A stretch of 64,000 nucleotides of DNA from Lachnospiraceae bacterium C6A11 (GTDB lineage Bacteria; Bacillota; Clostridia; Lachnospirales; Lachnospiraceae). Under the pieces are notes generated by a model, which saw only the letters and a list, made by a program, of their open reading frames with translations, made no database searches and was not told the DNA's origin. Below are positions 44,231 to 54,868 of this stretch, one piece after another (the first letter of the stretch is position 1; every line of letters starts with the position of its first letter). The stretch is taken from NCBI GenBank assembly GCA_000702245.1, contig JNKY01000013.1, forward strand, positions 186,001 through 250,000, given 5' to 3'. A program made the position numbers and the translations under genes.

Positions 44231-44950
44231 ATGAGGGGAAATGACTCGGAGAAAGATTACGACCAGTATATCCGCCTCCACTGCGGGCATGAAGCGTCGC
44301 ACCAGAAGGCGGAGGTCGTAACGACCAACTTTGCTAAGGCTATTGCTGCCAGTCTGCTGAAGAACAGCAAGAAAGCCTTTAACATAGATGATATTCATAA
44401 GGTTTCGGTATCCATCAGGACGATGCCTGAGTTCAACAAGATCGCAGGCGATCCACGTCGTCTTCAGAGCTGTATGGCCGATGAGCGGACTATCGTAAGC
44501 GCGCAATCGATGATAATAAATAAGACCTATGGCGTCGCACCCGAAAATATCACCGAATACGTTCACAAGATGGATTTGCTATATAAAAATATCAGTGTTG
44601 GCGAGAACCAGAGCGCAGAATATAAAGCCTTCCGCGCCGCTGTCAGCTCCATCCGCAAGCTTGGCATGCTGAACCTTTCGACCGAGCAGGGCAGGAAGAC
44701 CGCTTCTGAGATGCTTGTGCCTCTCAATGCCAATCTTCTTTCCGCATCAGAACGCTGCATCAAGAAGAATCAGGAGCAGGCGAACCGGTTCGATGGTGAA
44801 GAGGGCTACAATAATACTCTCGACGCGCTTCGGATACTTGCAGAATACGCACCTGACACGAAGGATCAGATCAAGGTTTCAGTGGACAAGATCAGTAGAG
44901 CCCCTAAGGCGAAGGAAGCTTCTCCTGCAAAGGCTCCAAAGCTTGGATAA
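44231..44950 (+). CDS. Small member D of the uncharacterised family (239 residues)
   Basis: A 239-residue soluble helical protein. Its C-terminal half (SAEYKAFRAAVSSIRKLG, about 140-157, and the segment from NANLLSASERCIKKN to YNNTLDALRILAEYA, about 178-212) resembles the SSxQFxxxKxAxKxL ... RxxTVDxIL block of the three large proteins, so it looks like a minimal version of their conserved core. The ATG at 44231 is chosen because GGAGGG is 5 nt upstream; the longer reading begins before that site. It has the same box promoter as the large members and ends at a strong terminator. No known domain. Confidence 0.75.
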   Translation: MRGNDSEKDYDQYIRLHCGHEASHQKAEVVTTNFAKAIAASLLKNSKKAFNIDDIHKVSVSIRTMPEFNKIAGDPRRLQSCMADERTIVSAQSMIINKTYGVAPENITEYVHKMDLLYKNISVGENQSAEYKAFRAAVSSIRKLGMLNLSTEQGRKTASEMLVPLNANLLSASERCIKKNQEQANRFDGEEGYNNTLDALRILAEYAPDTKDQIKVSVDKISRAPKAKEASPAKAPKLG

Positions 44951-44956
44951 TATATA

Positions 44957-44995
44957 AAAACTCCGGACAGCCGTTTAAACTGTCCGGAGTTTTTT
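44957..44995. terminator. Bidirectional terminator between member D and the FHA gene
   Basis: A perfect 11-bp stem (44960-44970 and 44980-44990) flanked by A-run and T-run on either side. Confidence 0.9.
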
Positions 44996-45047
44996 ATGCT
45001 TAAATTACGGAAATACGCGTATTTTCAGCACATCCTCTGTATTTTAT

Positions 45048-46370
45048 CTACCTGCCTCTAACCTCATATTTCTGAGCCAGCTGCGGTGTTTCGTCAACAT
45101 GTATATAGATGCAGGAAAGCACTATCGCTGCCAGCCAGGCGATATTCATCCAGATGCTGTCCATCGGAAGCGAATCCGTCAGGCTAAGGCTTGCGCCGTA
45201 TGTTGCATTGTAATCGCCGCTTTCCAGTCCAACGATGATAAGTACAAGAACCCACGAAAGTGCGAAATAAATGATAGGCCTGTACCATCTGGTTCCGACC
45301 TTATCCATATTTGCACTGTCCTTGAAGAGCATCGCAAGGCTTATAAGCGAAGCAAGATTGAGAGCTATCTCTACGATCGCCAGCAGCCAGTACATATTTC
45401 CAAACAACTCCCAGAAGAGTGAGCCCAGCCCGATCATAAGAATGAGCATGTAAGCGATGATAGTTCCTGTATAGCCCGCTGCTATCATCTCCATGCCGAG
45501 GAAGGTATTCTTCTTTCTGTAAGAGAACAGCGAGATCGGGAACAGTACCATACCGATTGCTGTGACGAGATACATCACGAACATCGCAACTATTGTTATT
45601 CCTGTACTGAAATTGCAGAAGATATTTACGCCGTCAAAGGCTGAGATGGTCCTCACAAAATTGATCAGAAATACAACCGCGATTATCGACCAGACGAGTG
45701 CAGCGCCAAGTCCGAAGGCATTGAGCCCCGTGAAGCTTGTATCTGCGCGGCCTGCAGGCGAAACTCTGTCAGCACCGTGACCAACAGCACCGACTCCGTA
45801 CATACCGCCCTGAACCGGTCTTCCCGGTGCACTTCCGTAATTCATGGCACCTGCGCCCGAACCGCTGGTGAAGCTGTTCTGTGGATTCATTCCGACGCTT
45901 GTCTGCGGTCTTGCGAACCTCTGCGGACCATTATTATACATAGTCTCAGGATTGCCGCTTCCGCCGAAATACCCGGCCGGAGTAGGTCTGTCACTTACAG
46001 CGTTGACCTTCGGCTGTCCCGGAACCACCGGCATGCCATCCCTCTTCATTGTGATGTCTATATAAAGTGTATCCGGCGTCGGAAAAGCGGCAAGCGCTAT
46101 CGTCGAACCGTCGAATACCTTAACCCATTTTATCTTTGTACCATTCATGGAGCTTCCGGCAGCACTTCCGAAGTCCCTATAGACCCATCCGTCCTTTTCC
46201 AGACAGAACGCCGCATGCTTCTCTGCAACACCGATGTTTCGGATCACAATATCGCACTCCATGCTTCTTCCGATCGTAACGATCTTCTTTTCCTCAGATA
46301 TATATTCCTCCAGCGTATACGAATACGTCTGCATGCCATATCTGATATTCAGTATAGTTTCGCTTCTCAT
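45048..46370 (-). CDS. FHA-domain membrane protein
   Basis: A 440-residue protein. An N-terminal forkhead-associated domain (about 28-95) shows the phosphothreonine-binding signature: TIGRSMECDIVI, then EKHAAF, then GSSMNGTKI. A Pro/Gly/Asn-rich cytoplasmic linker (about 120-215) follows, and then five or six membrane helices (about 220-425). FHA domains bind phosphothreonine peptides made by Ser/Thr kinases; this one would tether such a partner to the membrane. It lies between the two small members D and E of the uncharacterised family, in opposite orientation. The start has GGAGG. The membrane part matches no family I recognise. Confidence 0.8.
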   Translation of the reverse strand: MRSETILNIRYGMQTYSYTLEEYISEEKKIVTIGRSMECDIVIRNIGVAEKHAAFCLEKDGWVYRDFGSAAGSSMNGTKIKWVKVFDGSTIALAAFPTPDTLYIDITMKRDGMPVVPGQPKVNAVSDRPTPAGYFGGSGNPETMYNNGPQRFARPQTSVGMNPQNSFTSGSGAGAMNYGSAPGRPVQGGMYGVGAVGHGADRVSPAGRADTSFTGLNAFGLGAALVWSIIAVVFLINFVRTISAFDGVNIFCNFSTGITIVAMFVMYLVTAIGMVLFPISLFSYRKKNTFLGMEMIAAGYTGTIIAYMLILMIGLGSLFWELFGNMYWLLAIVEIALNLASLISLAMLFKDSANMDKVGTRWYRPIIYFALSWVLVLIIVGLESGDYNATYGASLSLTDSLPMDSIWMNIAWLAAIVLSCIYIHVDETPQLAQKYEVRGR

Positions 46371-46510
46371 TTTAACCTCCTACAAATATAGCCCCACAGC
46401 AATTGTACTTTACTTTATTTTTATTTACAAGTGGATTCAGCTTCGCCGGTGAAAAAAACAACAGATAAACGGAAATATATCTCTCGGGTATTTGCTGATA
46501 TATCCGGTGT

Positions 46511-46543
46511 GTTGCGCTTTTGTTATGTTTAATGGTTTAGAAT
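46511..46543 (+). promoter_or_regulatory. GTTGCGC-box promoter of member E
   Basis: GTTGCGC-TTTT-GTTATGT (46511-46528), then TAGAAT (46538-46543) exactly 20 bp after TTGCGC. It is intact although the gene behind it is frameshifted. Confidence 0.75.
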
Positions 46544-46599
46544 CATTAATTGTAAGAAGACGCCACGAAGTATTTTGTTTTTCCATCATGGAGGTAGTT

Positions 46600-46955
46600 A
46601 TGAAAGAGATAGATGAAATTGAAGAACTGGAGATAAATACGAATCAAAACCAGGAGGAACCTGCAGTAGAGGAGGATAGACCAACTCCCGGCACACCTGA
46701 CGACTCTGTATTTGACGGGCTGAAGGCAGCTTATGACAAGGCTACCTCCCTTGAAGTTAAATATGAATATTACACCCAGATGAAGCTAATGCCGACCTTC
46801 TTGCCGCTTCCGAAAAATACATGAAGGGCAAGATGACGGTCCGCGGCACAGATGAAGGTGAGTTCCGTTTCAACAATACGGTGGACGCTCTCGCGATCAT
46901 GTCAAGATACGCAACCGGCAGCAAGGAGCTTAAGAATAACACCATGAATATGTAG
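46600..46955 (+). pseudogene. Frameshifted small member E of the uncharacterised family
   Basis: The ATG at 46600 has GGAGGT just upstream and opens a 74-codon acidic frame that ends at 46824. From about 46779 a second frame (ANADLLAASEKYMKG, then FNNTVDALAIMSRYA, to the stop at 46953-46955) matches member D (NANLLSASERCIKKN and YNNTLDALRILAEYA). The two frames differ by one base near 46765-46780. No slippery heptamer is visible, so this is more likely a recent frameshift or a sequence error than programmed shifting. The joined product would be about 118 residues, lacking the N-terminal half of D. Confidence 0.7.
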
Positions 46956-47004
46956 GCTGTTTGACCACTGCTGATCGATCATCTCGTTAAAAACAAAATA
47001 TTAC

Positions 47005-47036
47005 AAAAGAGACAGGCCACATGGTCTGTCTCTTTT
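47005..47036. terminator. Bidirectional terminator between member E and atpC
   Basis: AAAAGAGACAGGCC and GGTCTGTCTCTTTT pair over the whole length (one G-U) around a 4-nt loop; A- and T-runs flank it so it can serve both the atp operon and member E. Confidence 0.85.
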
Positions 47037-47060
47037 AGTATTAATCCACTATCTGGATCA

Positions 47061-47471
47061 TTATTTATTTTTCTCAGCCATACGTATACGAAGAACTGAT
47101 CTCTTAAGTGCAAGCTCTGCCTTACTGATATCGCCGGCATTGTCCTCGATCTTACGCTCAGCTCTGATTTTGGCAGCTTCGGCTCTGTTCTTATCGATAT
47201 CCTCAGGCCATTCAACCGCCTCTGCAAGGATTGTGATCCTGTCGCCGAGTATTTCTGCAAAGCCCGAATGGAGCGCAGCTTCGCGGACTGATTTGTTATT
47301 ATGAATTTTTAAAACTCCCGGAGCGATAACAACCGTCGTCGGAACGTGTCTCGGATAGATACCGATATCTCCTTCAACCGTCGTAAACTCCACGAACTCA
47401 GCATCACCGCTGAAGAACTCTTTCTCCGGAGTTATTATCCTGAGCTGCATTTTTACTGCACCATCTGCCAT
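47061..47471 (-). CDS. atpC: ATP synthase epsilon subunit
   Basis: A 136-residue F1 epsilon subunit: N-terminal beta sandwich (LRIITPEKEFFSGDAEFVEFTT, GDIGIYPRHVPTTVVIAPG) and C-terminal helical hairpin (ALKRSVLRIRMAEKNK). It links the gamma shaft to the c ring and can inhibit ATP hydrolysis. Last gene of the operon, 108 bp after atpD, followed by a shared terminator. Confidence 0.95.
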   Translation of the reverse strand: MADGAVKMQLRIITPEKEFFSGDAEFVEFTTVEGDIGIYPRHVPTTVVIAPGVLKIHNNKSVREAALHSGFAEILGDRITILAEAVEWPEDIDKNRAEAAKIRAERKIEDNAGDISKAELALKRSVLRIRMAEKNK

Positions 47472-47579
47472 ATTACCAACCTCTTATACTATTCTCGCAG
47501 GATACACTGTGTCCGCGAGGGCGTATTTCATCTACAACCGAGTGGATACTGTGTATCCGGCTCGTCATGCTATGGATAA

Positions 47580-48995
<1,416 letters not shown>

Positions 48996-48998
48996 TTA

Positions 48999-49928
48999 TT
49001 ATTGAAGGGCTTCTGCCCCGGCAATTATTTCAGTTAATTCCTGCGTGATTGAACTCTGACGCGCTCTGTTGTACTGCAGCGACAGCGAACTGATCATATC
49101 GTCCGCGTTCTCTGTAGCCGAATCCATCGCCTGCATACGCGCCGCATTCTCACTGGCTATTGATTCCAGGAATGCTCCGTAGATAATATTTGTCATATAT
49201 TTCGGAATGATCAGGTTAAGCACCCTTTCCTCCGGAGTCTTGCCGCCCGGCATAGCCACGCCGAAGTTGTTCGGCAGCTGCATCTCTGTCTCCATACCGT
49301 AATTCATGAGCAGCTTCTGATCCTCTGCGGACTCGCCTGTATCAAGCGCCTTAAAGTCATCCTTCTCAACCGGAAGAAGCTTCCTCATCACAGGATCGTG
49401 AACAACCGTATTCTTGAAGTCGGTGTAGGCAACGTATATCTCACCTATATTTCCGGCTTCAAACTCCTTAAGGAGTTCCTTCGTGAGAAGCATACAGTCA
49501 TCATAAAGAGGATCGTTGATTATATCCGAATAATCCTTATGGATCTTGTAGCCCTTACGCTGAAGTCCCTCAAGGCCCTTACGGCCGAGAGCATAGATAA
49601 GTGTTGTGTCCTTATCGAAGCCCTCACGCTCAACAAGCTTAACGATATTTGAGTTGTATCCACCTGCAAGACCTCTGTTTGAGCTCATGACAAGTACTGC
49701 CTTGCCCGCGCTCTCACTCTTCTGAAGATACTTGCTGTCAAGACTTGAGGTTTTGGCAAGGATGGAGCATATGGTGCTGTATAATATTTCAAAATACAGC
49801 TCATTCGCTTCAACCCTGGCTCTCGCCTTCTGCAGCTTGACCGTAGAAACAAGCTTCATGGCCTTAGTGATCTGCTGTGTACTTTGGACGCTCTCGCGGC
49901 GTCTTTTTATACTTCTCATCGAAGCCAT
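48999..49928 (-). CDS. atpG: ATP synthase gamma subunit
   Basis: A 309-residue rotor shaft protein. The N-terminal helix (SMRSIKRRRESVQSTQQITKAMKLVSTVKLQKA) and C-terminal helix (MQAMDSATENADDMISSLSLQYNRARQSSITQELTEI, the most conserved part, here split only for description) flank a globular middle with SNRGLAGGYNSNI. ATG follows GGAGGT. Confidence 0.95.
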   Translation of the reverse strand: MASMRSIKRRRESVQSTQQITKAMKLVSTVKLQKARARVEANELYFEILYSTICSILAKTSSLDSKYLQKSESAGKAVLVMSSNRGLAGGYNSNIVKLVEREGFDKDTTLIYALGRKGLEGLQRKGYKIHKDYSDIINDPLYDDCMLLTKELLKEFEAGNIGEIYVAYTDFKNTVVHDPVMRKLLPVEKDDFKALDTGESAEDQKLLMNYGMETEMQLPNNFGVAMPGGKTPEERVLNLIIPKYMTNIIYGAFLESIASENAARMQAMDSATENADDMISSLSLQYNRARQSSITQELTEIIAGAEALQ

Positions 49929-50000
49929 GGAAACTGACCTCCGTTACTAACTAATCATCATACTCACCATCAGTCTGATGAGCCTCCTCCGTTTCACAGA

Positions 50001-51527
50001 TCACTCTGCTGCCGGAGTACTTGTTTTCTCCTTCTCCTTGTAGGCCTCGATAGCCTTTCTGAGAAGAGCTTCCGTATCATCGCTGATAACCTTTTCCTTC
50101 TTGATATTTACGAAGATATCAGGTTCATTTGTTGCGATATATTCAAAGAGTCCGCTCTCGAACTCACCGATCTTATTTACCTCAACATCCATGAGATACT
50201 TATTTACGGCTGCAAATATCATAACAACCTGCTTCTCAACAGGAAGCGGCTTATACTGCGGCTGAACAAGCATCTGCTTGATCCTCTCGCCCTGTGCAAG
50301 CTTCTCCTTGGTATCATCATCCAGCTCGGAACCGAACTGTGCGAAGGAAGCAAGCTCTCTGTACTGAGCAAGCTCAACACGGATAGGAGCAGCGATCTTC
50401 TTCATAGCCTTGATCTGTGCGGCACCACCAACTCGTGAAACCGAAAGGCCAGGGTTTACAGCAGGTCTGAAGCCTGCATTGAACATCTCTGTCTCAAGGT
50501 AGATCTGACCATCCGTGATGGAAATAACATTTGTAGGTATGTAAGCGGAAACGTCGCCCGCCTGTGTCTCAATGATAGGAAGGGCTGTAAGCGAGCCTCC
50601 CCCGAGCTCGTCTGAAAGCTTTGCAGCTCTCTCGAGCAGTCTTGAATGAAGATAGAATACATCTCCAGGATAAGCCTCACGTCCTGGTGGTCTCCTAAGG
50701 AGAAGTGACAGTGTACGGTATGCCGTAGCATGCTTAGACAGATCATCATAAATGATGAGTACGTCCTTTCCATTCTCCATCCATTCCTCACCTATAGCGC
50801 ATCCCGCATAAGGTGCGATATACTGAATCGGTGCCATCTCACTTGCTGTAGCCGCAACGACTGTGGTGTATGACATCGCATCATATTCATTCAAGGTCTT
50901 AACTATATTTGCTATTGTAGAAGCCTTCTGGCCTATAGCAACGTAAATACAGTAAACATTCTGGCCCTTCTGGTTGATAATAGTATCAAGGGCTATGGCT
51001 GTCTTACCGGTCTGTCTGTCTCCGATGATAAGCTCTCTCTGGCCTCTTCCGATAGGAACCATTGCGTCGATAGCTTTGATACCTGTCTGAAGCGGAGTAT
51101 CAACCGATTTACGTGTGATAACGCCCGGTGCTACTCTCTCTATCTGTCTGGACTTATCTGTTACGATAGGTCCCTTGTCATCTATAGGCTGTCCCAGTGC
51201 ATTTACGACTCTTCCGAGCATAGCGTCACCGACCGGCACCTCAACAACTCGTCCTGTTGTCTTAACCGTATCGCCCTCGCTGATGCCGCTCATATCACCA
51301 AGAAGAACAACACCTACGTTGTCTTCCTCAAGGTTAAGTACCATTCCGTAAACGTCTCCAGGGAAGAGAAGAAGCTCTCCCATCATGGCCTTGTCCAGAC
51401 CATGAACACGTGCTATACCGTCAGCCAGCTGAATTACTGTTCCTGTATCAGAGGTTTCAAGCTTTGTCTTGTAGCCCTCGATCTGCTTTTTAATTACAGA
51501 ACTGATCTCTTCAGGATTTAACTTCAT
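50001..51527 (-). CDS. atpA: ATP synthase alpha subunit
   Basis: A 508-residue non-catalytic F1 subunit with P-loop [15 protein letters not shown] and the arginine-finger region ([26 protein letters not shown]). Overlaps atpH by 17 bp, so the two are translationally coupled. Confidence 0.97.
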   Translation of the reverse strand: MKLNPEEISSVIKKQIEGYKTKLETSDTGTVIQLADGIARVHGLDKAMMGELLLFPGDVYGMVLNLEEDNVGVVLLGDMSGISEGDTVKTTGRVVEVPVGDAMLGRVVNALGQPIDDKGPIVTDKSRQIERVAPGVITRKSVDTPLQTGIKAIDAMVPIGRGQRELIIGDRQTGKTAIALDTIINQKGQNVYCIYVAIGQKASTIANIVKTLNEYDAMSYTTVVAATASEMAPIQYIAPYAGCAIGEEWMENGKDVLIIYDDLSKHATAYRTLSLLLRRPPGREAYPGDVFYLHSRLLERAAKLSDELGGGSLTALPIIETQAGDVSAYIPTNVISITDGQIYLETEMFNAGFRPAVNPGLSVSRVGGAAQIKAMKKIAAPIRVELAQYRELASFAQFGSELDDDTKEKLAQGERIKQMLVQPQYKPLPVEKQVVMIFAAVNKYLMDVEVNKIGEFESGLFEYIATNEPDIFVNIKKEKVISDDTEALLRKAIEAYKEKEKTSTPAAE

Positions 51528-52074
51528 TTGCCTGCTGTCCTTTCATCAAACTCTTCCTAAGTGATTCAAGCTGGTTTGAAATACTGCTGTCAACCACCCT
51601 GTCACCTATCTTAATGATCATTCCGCCGATAAGGCTCTTGTCCACCTTATAATCGATGATCACTTCTTTAAACTTAGCTGTATCTTTTATCTTGGCCTCG
51701 ACCTCAGCCTTCTGCTTGTCAGAAAGCTCGAAAGCTGTCTTCACAGACGCCTCGCCGATTCCAAGCTCTGTTCTGGCATTCTTTATAAATACCTTAAGTA
51801 TCTTCGTAAGACATCTGCTGTGCCCCTTCTCGACTGCCATCATTAAGGTATTTCCGATCAGCTCGTCAACTCTGCCGTCAAATATCCCCTTCAGGAGAGC
51901 TTCCTTCTTATCGCTGTCGATGGAAGGATTCTCGAGGATGCTTATCAGCTCCGGATTCTCATCAAGTCCTATGATGACTGCTCCGGCCTCCTCGTATATT
52001 TCCTGCAGACGTCCTTTGTCGCGAGCCGCTTCAAATAACGCTTCGCCGTAAACCGATTCTACTTCTCTTGCCAT
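51511..52074 (-). CDS. atpH: ATP synthase delta subunit
   Basis: A 187-residue OSCP/delta subunit that ties F1 to the peripheral stalk. Helical N-terminal domain ([21 protein letters not shown]) and C-terminal [26 protein letters not shown], the family signature. Overlaps both neighbours (16 bp with atpF, 17 bp with atpA). Confidence 0.95.
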   Translation of the reverse strand: MAREVESVYGEALFEAARDKGRLQEIYEEAGAVIIGLDENPELISILENPSIDSDKKEALLKGIFDGRVDELIGNTLMMAVEKGHSRCLTKILKVFIKNARTELGIGEASVKTAFELSDKQKAEVEAKIKDTAKFKEVIIDYKVDKSLIGGMIIKIGDRVVDSSISNQLESLRKSLMKGQQANEVKS

Positions 52075-52631
52075 GTATCATCACCTATTTCCTTCAGAGT
52101 CTCGTCTAAGAGCTCATCCTGCTTTTTCTGGTCGATAGATACATCAACGATCTTACCGGCCATGGCAGATGCTACATTTATGATCTCGGTTCTTACCTCG
52201 TCCTTAACCTTAAGCTTCTCAAGTTCGGCATCCTTCTGCGCATTTGTGACGATCCTGCCCGCCTCTTCCTTGGCCTCAGCTATGATCATAGCCTCGTTCT
52301 TGGCCGCCTTGGCCTTAGCCTCAGAAAGGATGAGCGATGCCTCATCATCAACGTGCTTAAGTCTGTCGTCGTATTCCTGCTTAAGCAGCGCTGCTTCTTC
52401 CTTGTCCTTTGCCGCAGCATCGATATCCGACTGAACCTTCTCCTGGCGCTTTGCAAGTATCTTGCGTACCGGATTGATCAGAAGATATCCGACAAAAAGA
52501 AACAGGATAAATACTGCTATTCCCTGGAACAGAAGATCGAAAAGAAGCTGACTGTCAAGTCCGAAGATACGCCCTGTGCCGCCCTCTAAGACAGCGGTAC
52601 TTGCGCTCTTTAATAATATCTCACCAGTCAC
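52059..52631 (-). CDS. atpF: ATP synthase subunit b
   Basis: A 190-residue peripheral stalk subunit: one membrane helix (about 28-50, LLFQGIAVFILFLFVGYLL) and a long charged coiled coil with many Ala, Lys and Glu. Starts with GTG at 52629-52631, with GGGAG upstream; no in-frame ATG is near. Overlaps atpH. Confidence 0.93.
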   Translation of the reverse strand: MTGEILLKSASTAVLEGGTGRIFGLDSQLLFDLLFQGIAVFILFLFVGYLLINPVRKILAKRQEKVQSDIDAAAKDKEEAALLKQEYDDRLKHVDDEASLILSEAKAKAAKNEAMIIAEAKEEAGRIVTNAQKDAELEKLKVKDEVRTEIINVASAMAGKIVDVSIDQKKQDELLDETLKEIGDDTWQEK

Positions 52632-52649
52632 TCTAATAACTCCCTTCGA

Positions 52650-52940
<291 letters not shown>

Positions 52941-52980
52941 TTATGTTTAATATTAATTATTAACTTGATCACCGCCGGCC

Positions 52981-53065
52981 GCTTTAACTGTGCAGCCTGT
53001 CGTTTTATACTGTGCAGCCCGCTGCTTTAACTGTGCAGCCCACTGCTTTAACTGTGCAGCCCGCT
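52981..53065 (-). repeat. About four 21-bp tandem repeats between atpB and atpE
   Basis: Units at 52981-53001, 53002-53023, 53024-53044 and 53045-53065, plus-strand consensus GCTTTAACTGTGCAGCCC followed by three variable bases. The last two units are nearly identical. The array stops two bases before the atpB stop codon. Confidence 0.9.
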
Positions 53066-53067
53066 GT

Positions 53068-53817
53068 TTATTTATCCCCTCGTTTATCCTTGATGAAGGT
53101 TATGGTCAGCATGCAGAATACGTATGTCTGTATCGCACCTGAGAATACATCAAAGTAAACATGAAGTGCCGCAGGTACTCCGAGCTTTGCGAACCATGGC
53201 AGCATTCCGTAGTAGAGTGCCATGAGAACGGTTCCGCCGAGGATGTTTCCGAAGAGACGGAGTGACATCGAAAGCGGTGTCGAGAATATGCTTATCACGT
53301 TCATCGGGAAGAAGAAAAATACAGGCTCGAAGAGGCTCTTTACAGCGCCAAATCTGTTGTACCTGATATCAGCATACTCGATCATGACAAAGGTTATCAG
53401 CGCGAGGCAGAGGGTCGTACCGTAGTCTGCCGTCGGCGGCCTGAGTCCGAAGATACCCGAGGTGTTGCTGAAGAAGATATACAGCGCAAGCACTCCGATA
53501 TAGTTTGTGTATTTTCCTGCTGCCTTGCCGAGAGTTCCTCCAACGAACTTGTTGAGGGTGTCGACTCCCAGCTCGACCAGAGTCGACAGGGTGGTCATCT
53601 TATGCTCTCTCTCAGCCTTCATGAAGCTGTGTCTCGCAACAAGAGTAAATATCATAAGCGCCGCCATGATTATGATGGTGCATACATGTGTAGTTGTGAT
53701 ATAAACCGTATTTCCGAAGAAATTGACCGGATGAAGCTGGTGGATGTAGAAGTCGGCTTCCTTAACAATGGTAACCGGTTCTCCCTGTCCTGCTATTCCG
53801 GGTATTGAAGATAACAT
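53068..53817 (-). CDS. atpB: ATP synthase subunit a
   Basis: A 249-residue Fo stator protein with five or six helices. The essential Arg is in PLSMSLRLFGNILGG (R187), and the final helix VFCMLTITFIKDK is typical. It forms the two ion half-channels beside the c ring. ATG follows TGGAGGA. Spaced from upstream atpI-like gene by a repeat-containing 152-bp gap. Confidence 0.94.
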   Translation of the reverse strand: MLSSIPGIAGQGEPVTIVKEADFYIHQLHPVNFFGNTVYITTTHVCTIIIMAALMIFTLVARHSFMKAEREHKMTTLSTLVELGVDTLNKFVGGTLGKAAGKYTNYIGVLALYIFFSNTSGIFGLRPPTADYGTTLCLALITFVMIEYADIRYNRFGAVKSLFEPVFFFFPMNVISIFSTPLSMSLRLFGNILGGTVLMALYYGMLPWFAKLGVPAALHVYFDVFSGAIQTYVFCMLTITFIKDKRGDK

Positions 53818-53900
53818 CTCTTATCCTCCAGATGTATATATTTTCGATCGTACCGGTTCCCCGGTGATCCGTTTGGTTTTATTTGATGGATCAACCGATG

Positions 53901-54000
53901 TCAGATGATCCGTTTATTAATAGATCATTCAGCCTCAGATAATCCGCTTATTAAACAGTTCATTCAGCCTCAGATGATCCGCTTTATCAGTTTATTGGAC
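53901..54000 (-). repeat. 34-35 bp tandem duplication of the atpI-like 3' end
   Basis: Units at 53901-53934 and 53935-53969, then a partial third from 53970 that is the true gene end. Each begins (plus strand) TCAGATxATCCG. The gene stop codon is the first base triplet of the third unit, so the 3' end appears to have been copied twice downstream. Confidence 0.85.
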
Positions 54001-54386
54001 AGTCCCGAGATCTTAATCGAGATAAGTCCCGCGGTCACACCGATAAATGCGTAAACGTTTATCAGAACCGCTGCCAGAAGAAGCACAAATGCAAGCACTA
54101 TCCGCAGTATGCTTCTGGTTCTTATATAGCTTGCTGCGCCTCTTTCGTTAAGTCTGAGACCCGCATCAAGCGCGTCGTACATGCCTATCACAGCAAATAC
54201 AGCCGCTACTGCGCCAACGATAAGTCCCGCTGCGAAGAACAGCTTTCCGGTTCCCGGGCATAAAATAACGCCGATGACAAAAAATACCATCGATATCATC
54301 ATGATACCTGCGATCAGCTGTGCAAGCACCTGACCGGCCGCATCATTTCGTCTGATATTTAAAAGCATGGAACGTAATCTATTCAC
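53970..54386 (-). CDS. ATP synthase subunit I-like membrane protein
   Basis: A 138-residue protein with four membrane helices (about 20-42, 48-68, 90-110, 113-130) and basic ends. Placed between the atpZ-like gene and atpB where atpI normally is, and the size fits, but sequence similarity to classical AtpI is low by eye. AtpI-type proteins help assemble the c ring. Start is GTG at 54384-54386 with GGAG upstream; an ATG six codons later lacks a ribosome site. Confidence 0.65.
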   Translation of the reverse strand: MNRLRSMLLNIRRNDAAGQVLAQLIAGIMMISMVFFVIGVILCPGTGKLFFAAGLIVGAVAAVFAVIGMYDALDAGLRLNERGAASYIRTRSILRIVLAFVLLLAAVLINVYAFIGVTAGLISIKISGLSNKLIKRII

Positions 54387-54477
54387 GCTGGTACTCCGTC
54401 TTAAACATCTATCCTGACGATGATCATTCTTTATTAATCAGCATACCGGCCGGATGATGATACCGATCCTCTCGTTG

Positions 54478-54807
54478 TTAAAAGAACATCCCTATCATGC
54501 TGTCCGAATCATCGTCATCGTCATAATCGTCTGTAACTGTATTCTGCTTGTCGCCGAAGGCTTTCTTCTGCCACTCAGGAATATCCTCCTGCTGCTTTCT
54601 GGCCGCCGCAAGCTCCTTCTTCACGAGCGTCCATACAGAGACTGCACCGCTCAGCACCCCGAGTATTATCAGAGGTATCATCCAGTGCGTTCCGAACTTC
54701 TTATCTATGAAATGCCCTGCCGCGGTACACAACAGGATGGGAACTATCATTGATATACCCAGCTGAAGCACCAGAAACAGGTTTTCGGCAACTCTGCTTT
54801 TCTTCAT
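54478..54807 (-). CDS. AtpZ/AtpI-like small membrane protein, first gene of atp operon
   Basis: A 109-residue protein with two helices (ENLFLVLQLGISMIVPILLC and MIPLIILGVLSGAVSVWTLV) joined by a short loop with HFIDKKFGTHW, the usual AtpZ pattern, and a very acidic C-terminus (DDYDDDDDSDS). AtpZ/AtpI proteins act in ATP synthase assembly and Mg2+ supply. Ribosome site is weak (GAGCG). 61 bp from the HAD gene upstream; whether that gene shares the promoter is unclear. Confidence 0.75.
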   Translation of the reverse strand: MKKSRVAENLFLVLQLGISMIVPILLCTAAGHFIDKKFGTHWMIPLIILGVLSGAVSVWTLVKKELAAARKQQEDIPEWQKKAFGDKQNTVTDDYDDDDDSDSMIGMFF

Positions 54808-54868
54808 ACGCTCACGCTCTCTACAGTTTACTTTTTTTCATATCAAAAATCAACTTATTATTCTAATA

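Noticed and set aside
46765-46785. Programmed ribosomal frameshift in member E
   Set aside because: No X-XXY-YYZ slippery heptamer or obvious downstream structure is visible, so decay or sequence error is simpler.
52981-53065. CRISPR array
   Set aside because: The units are contiguous 21-bp tandem repeats without unique spacers, and there are no cas genes in the window.
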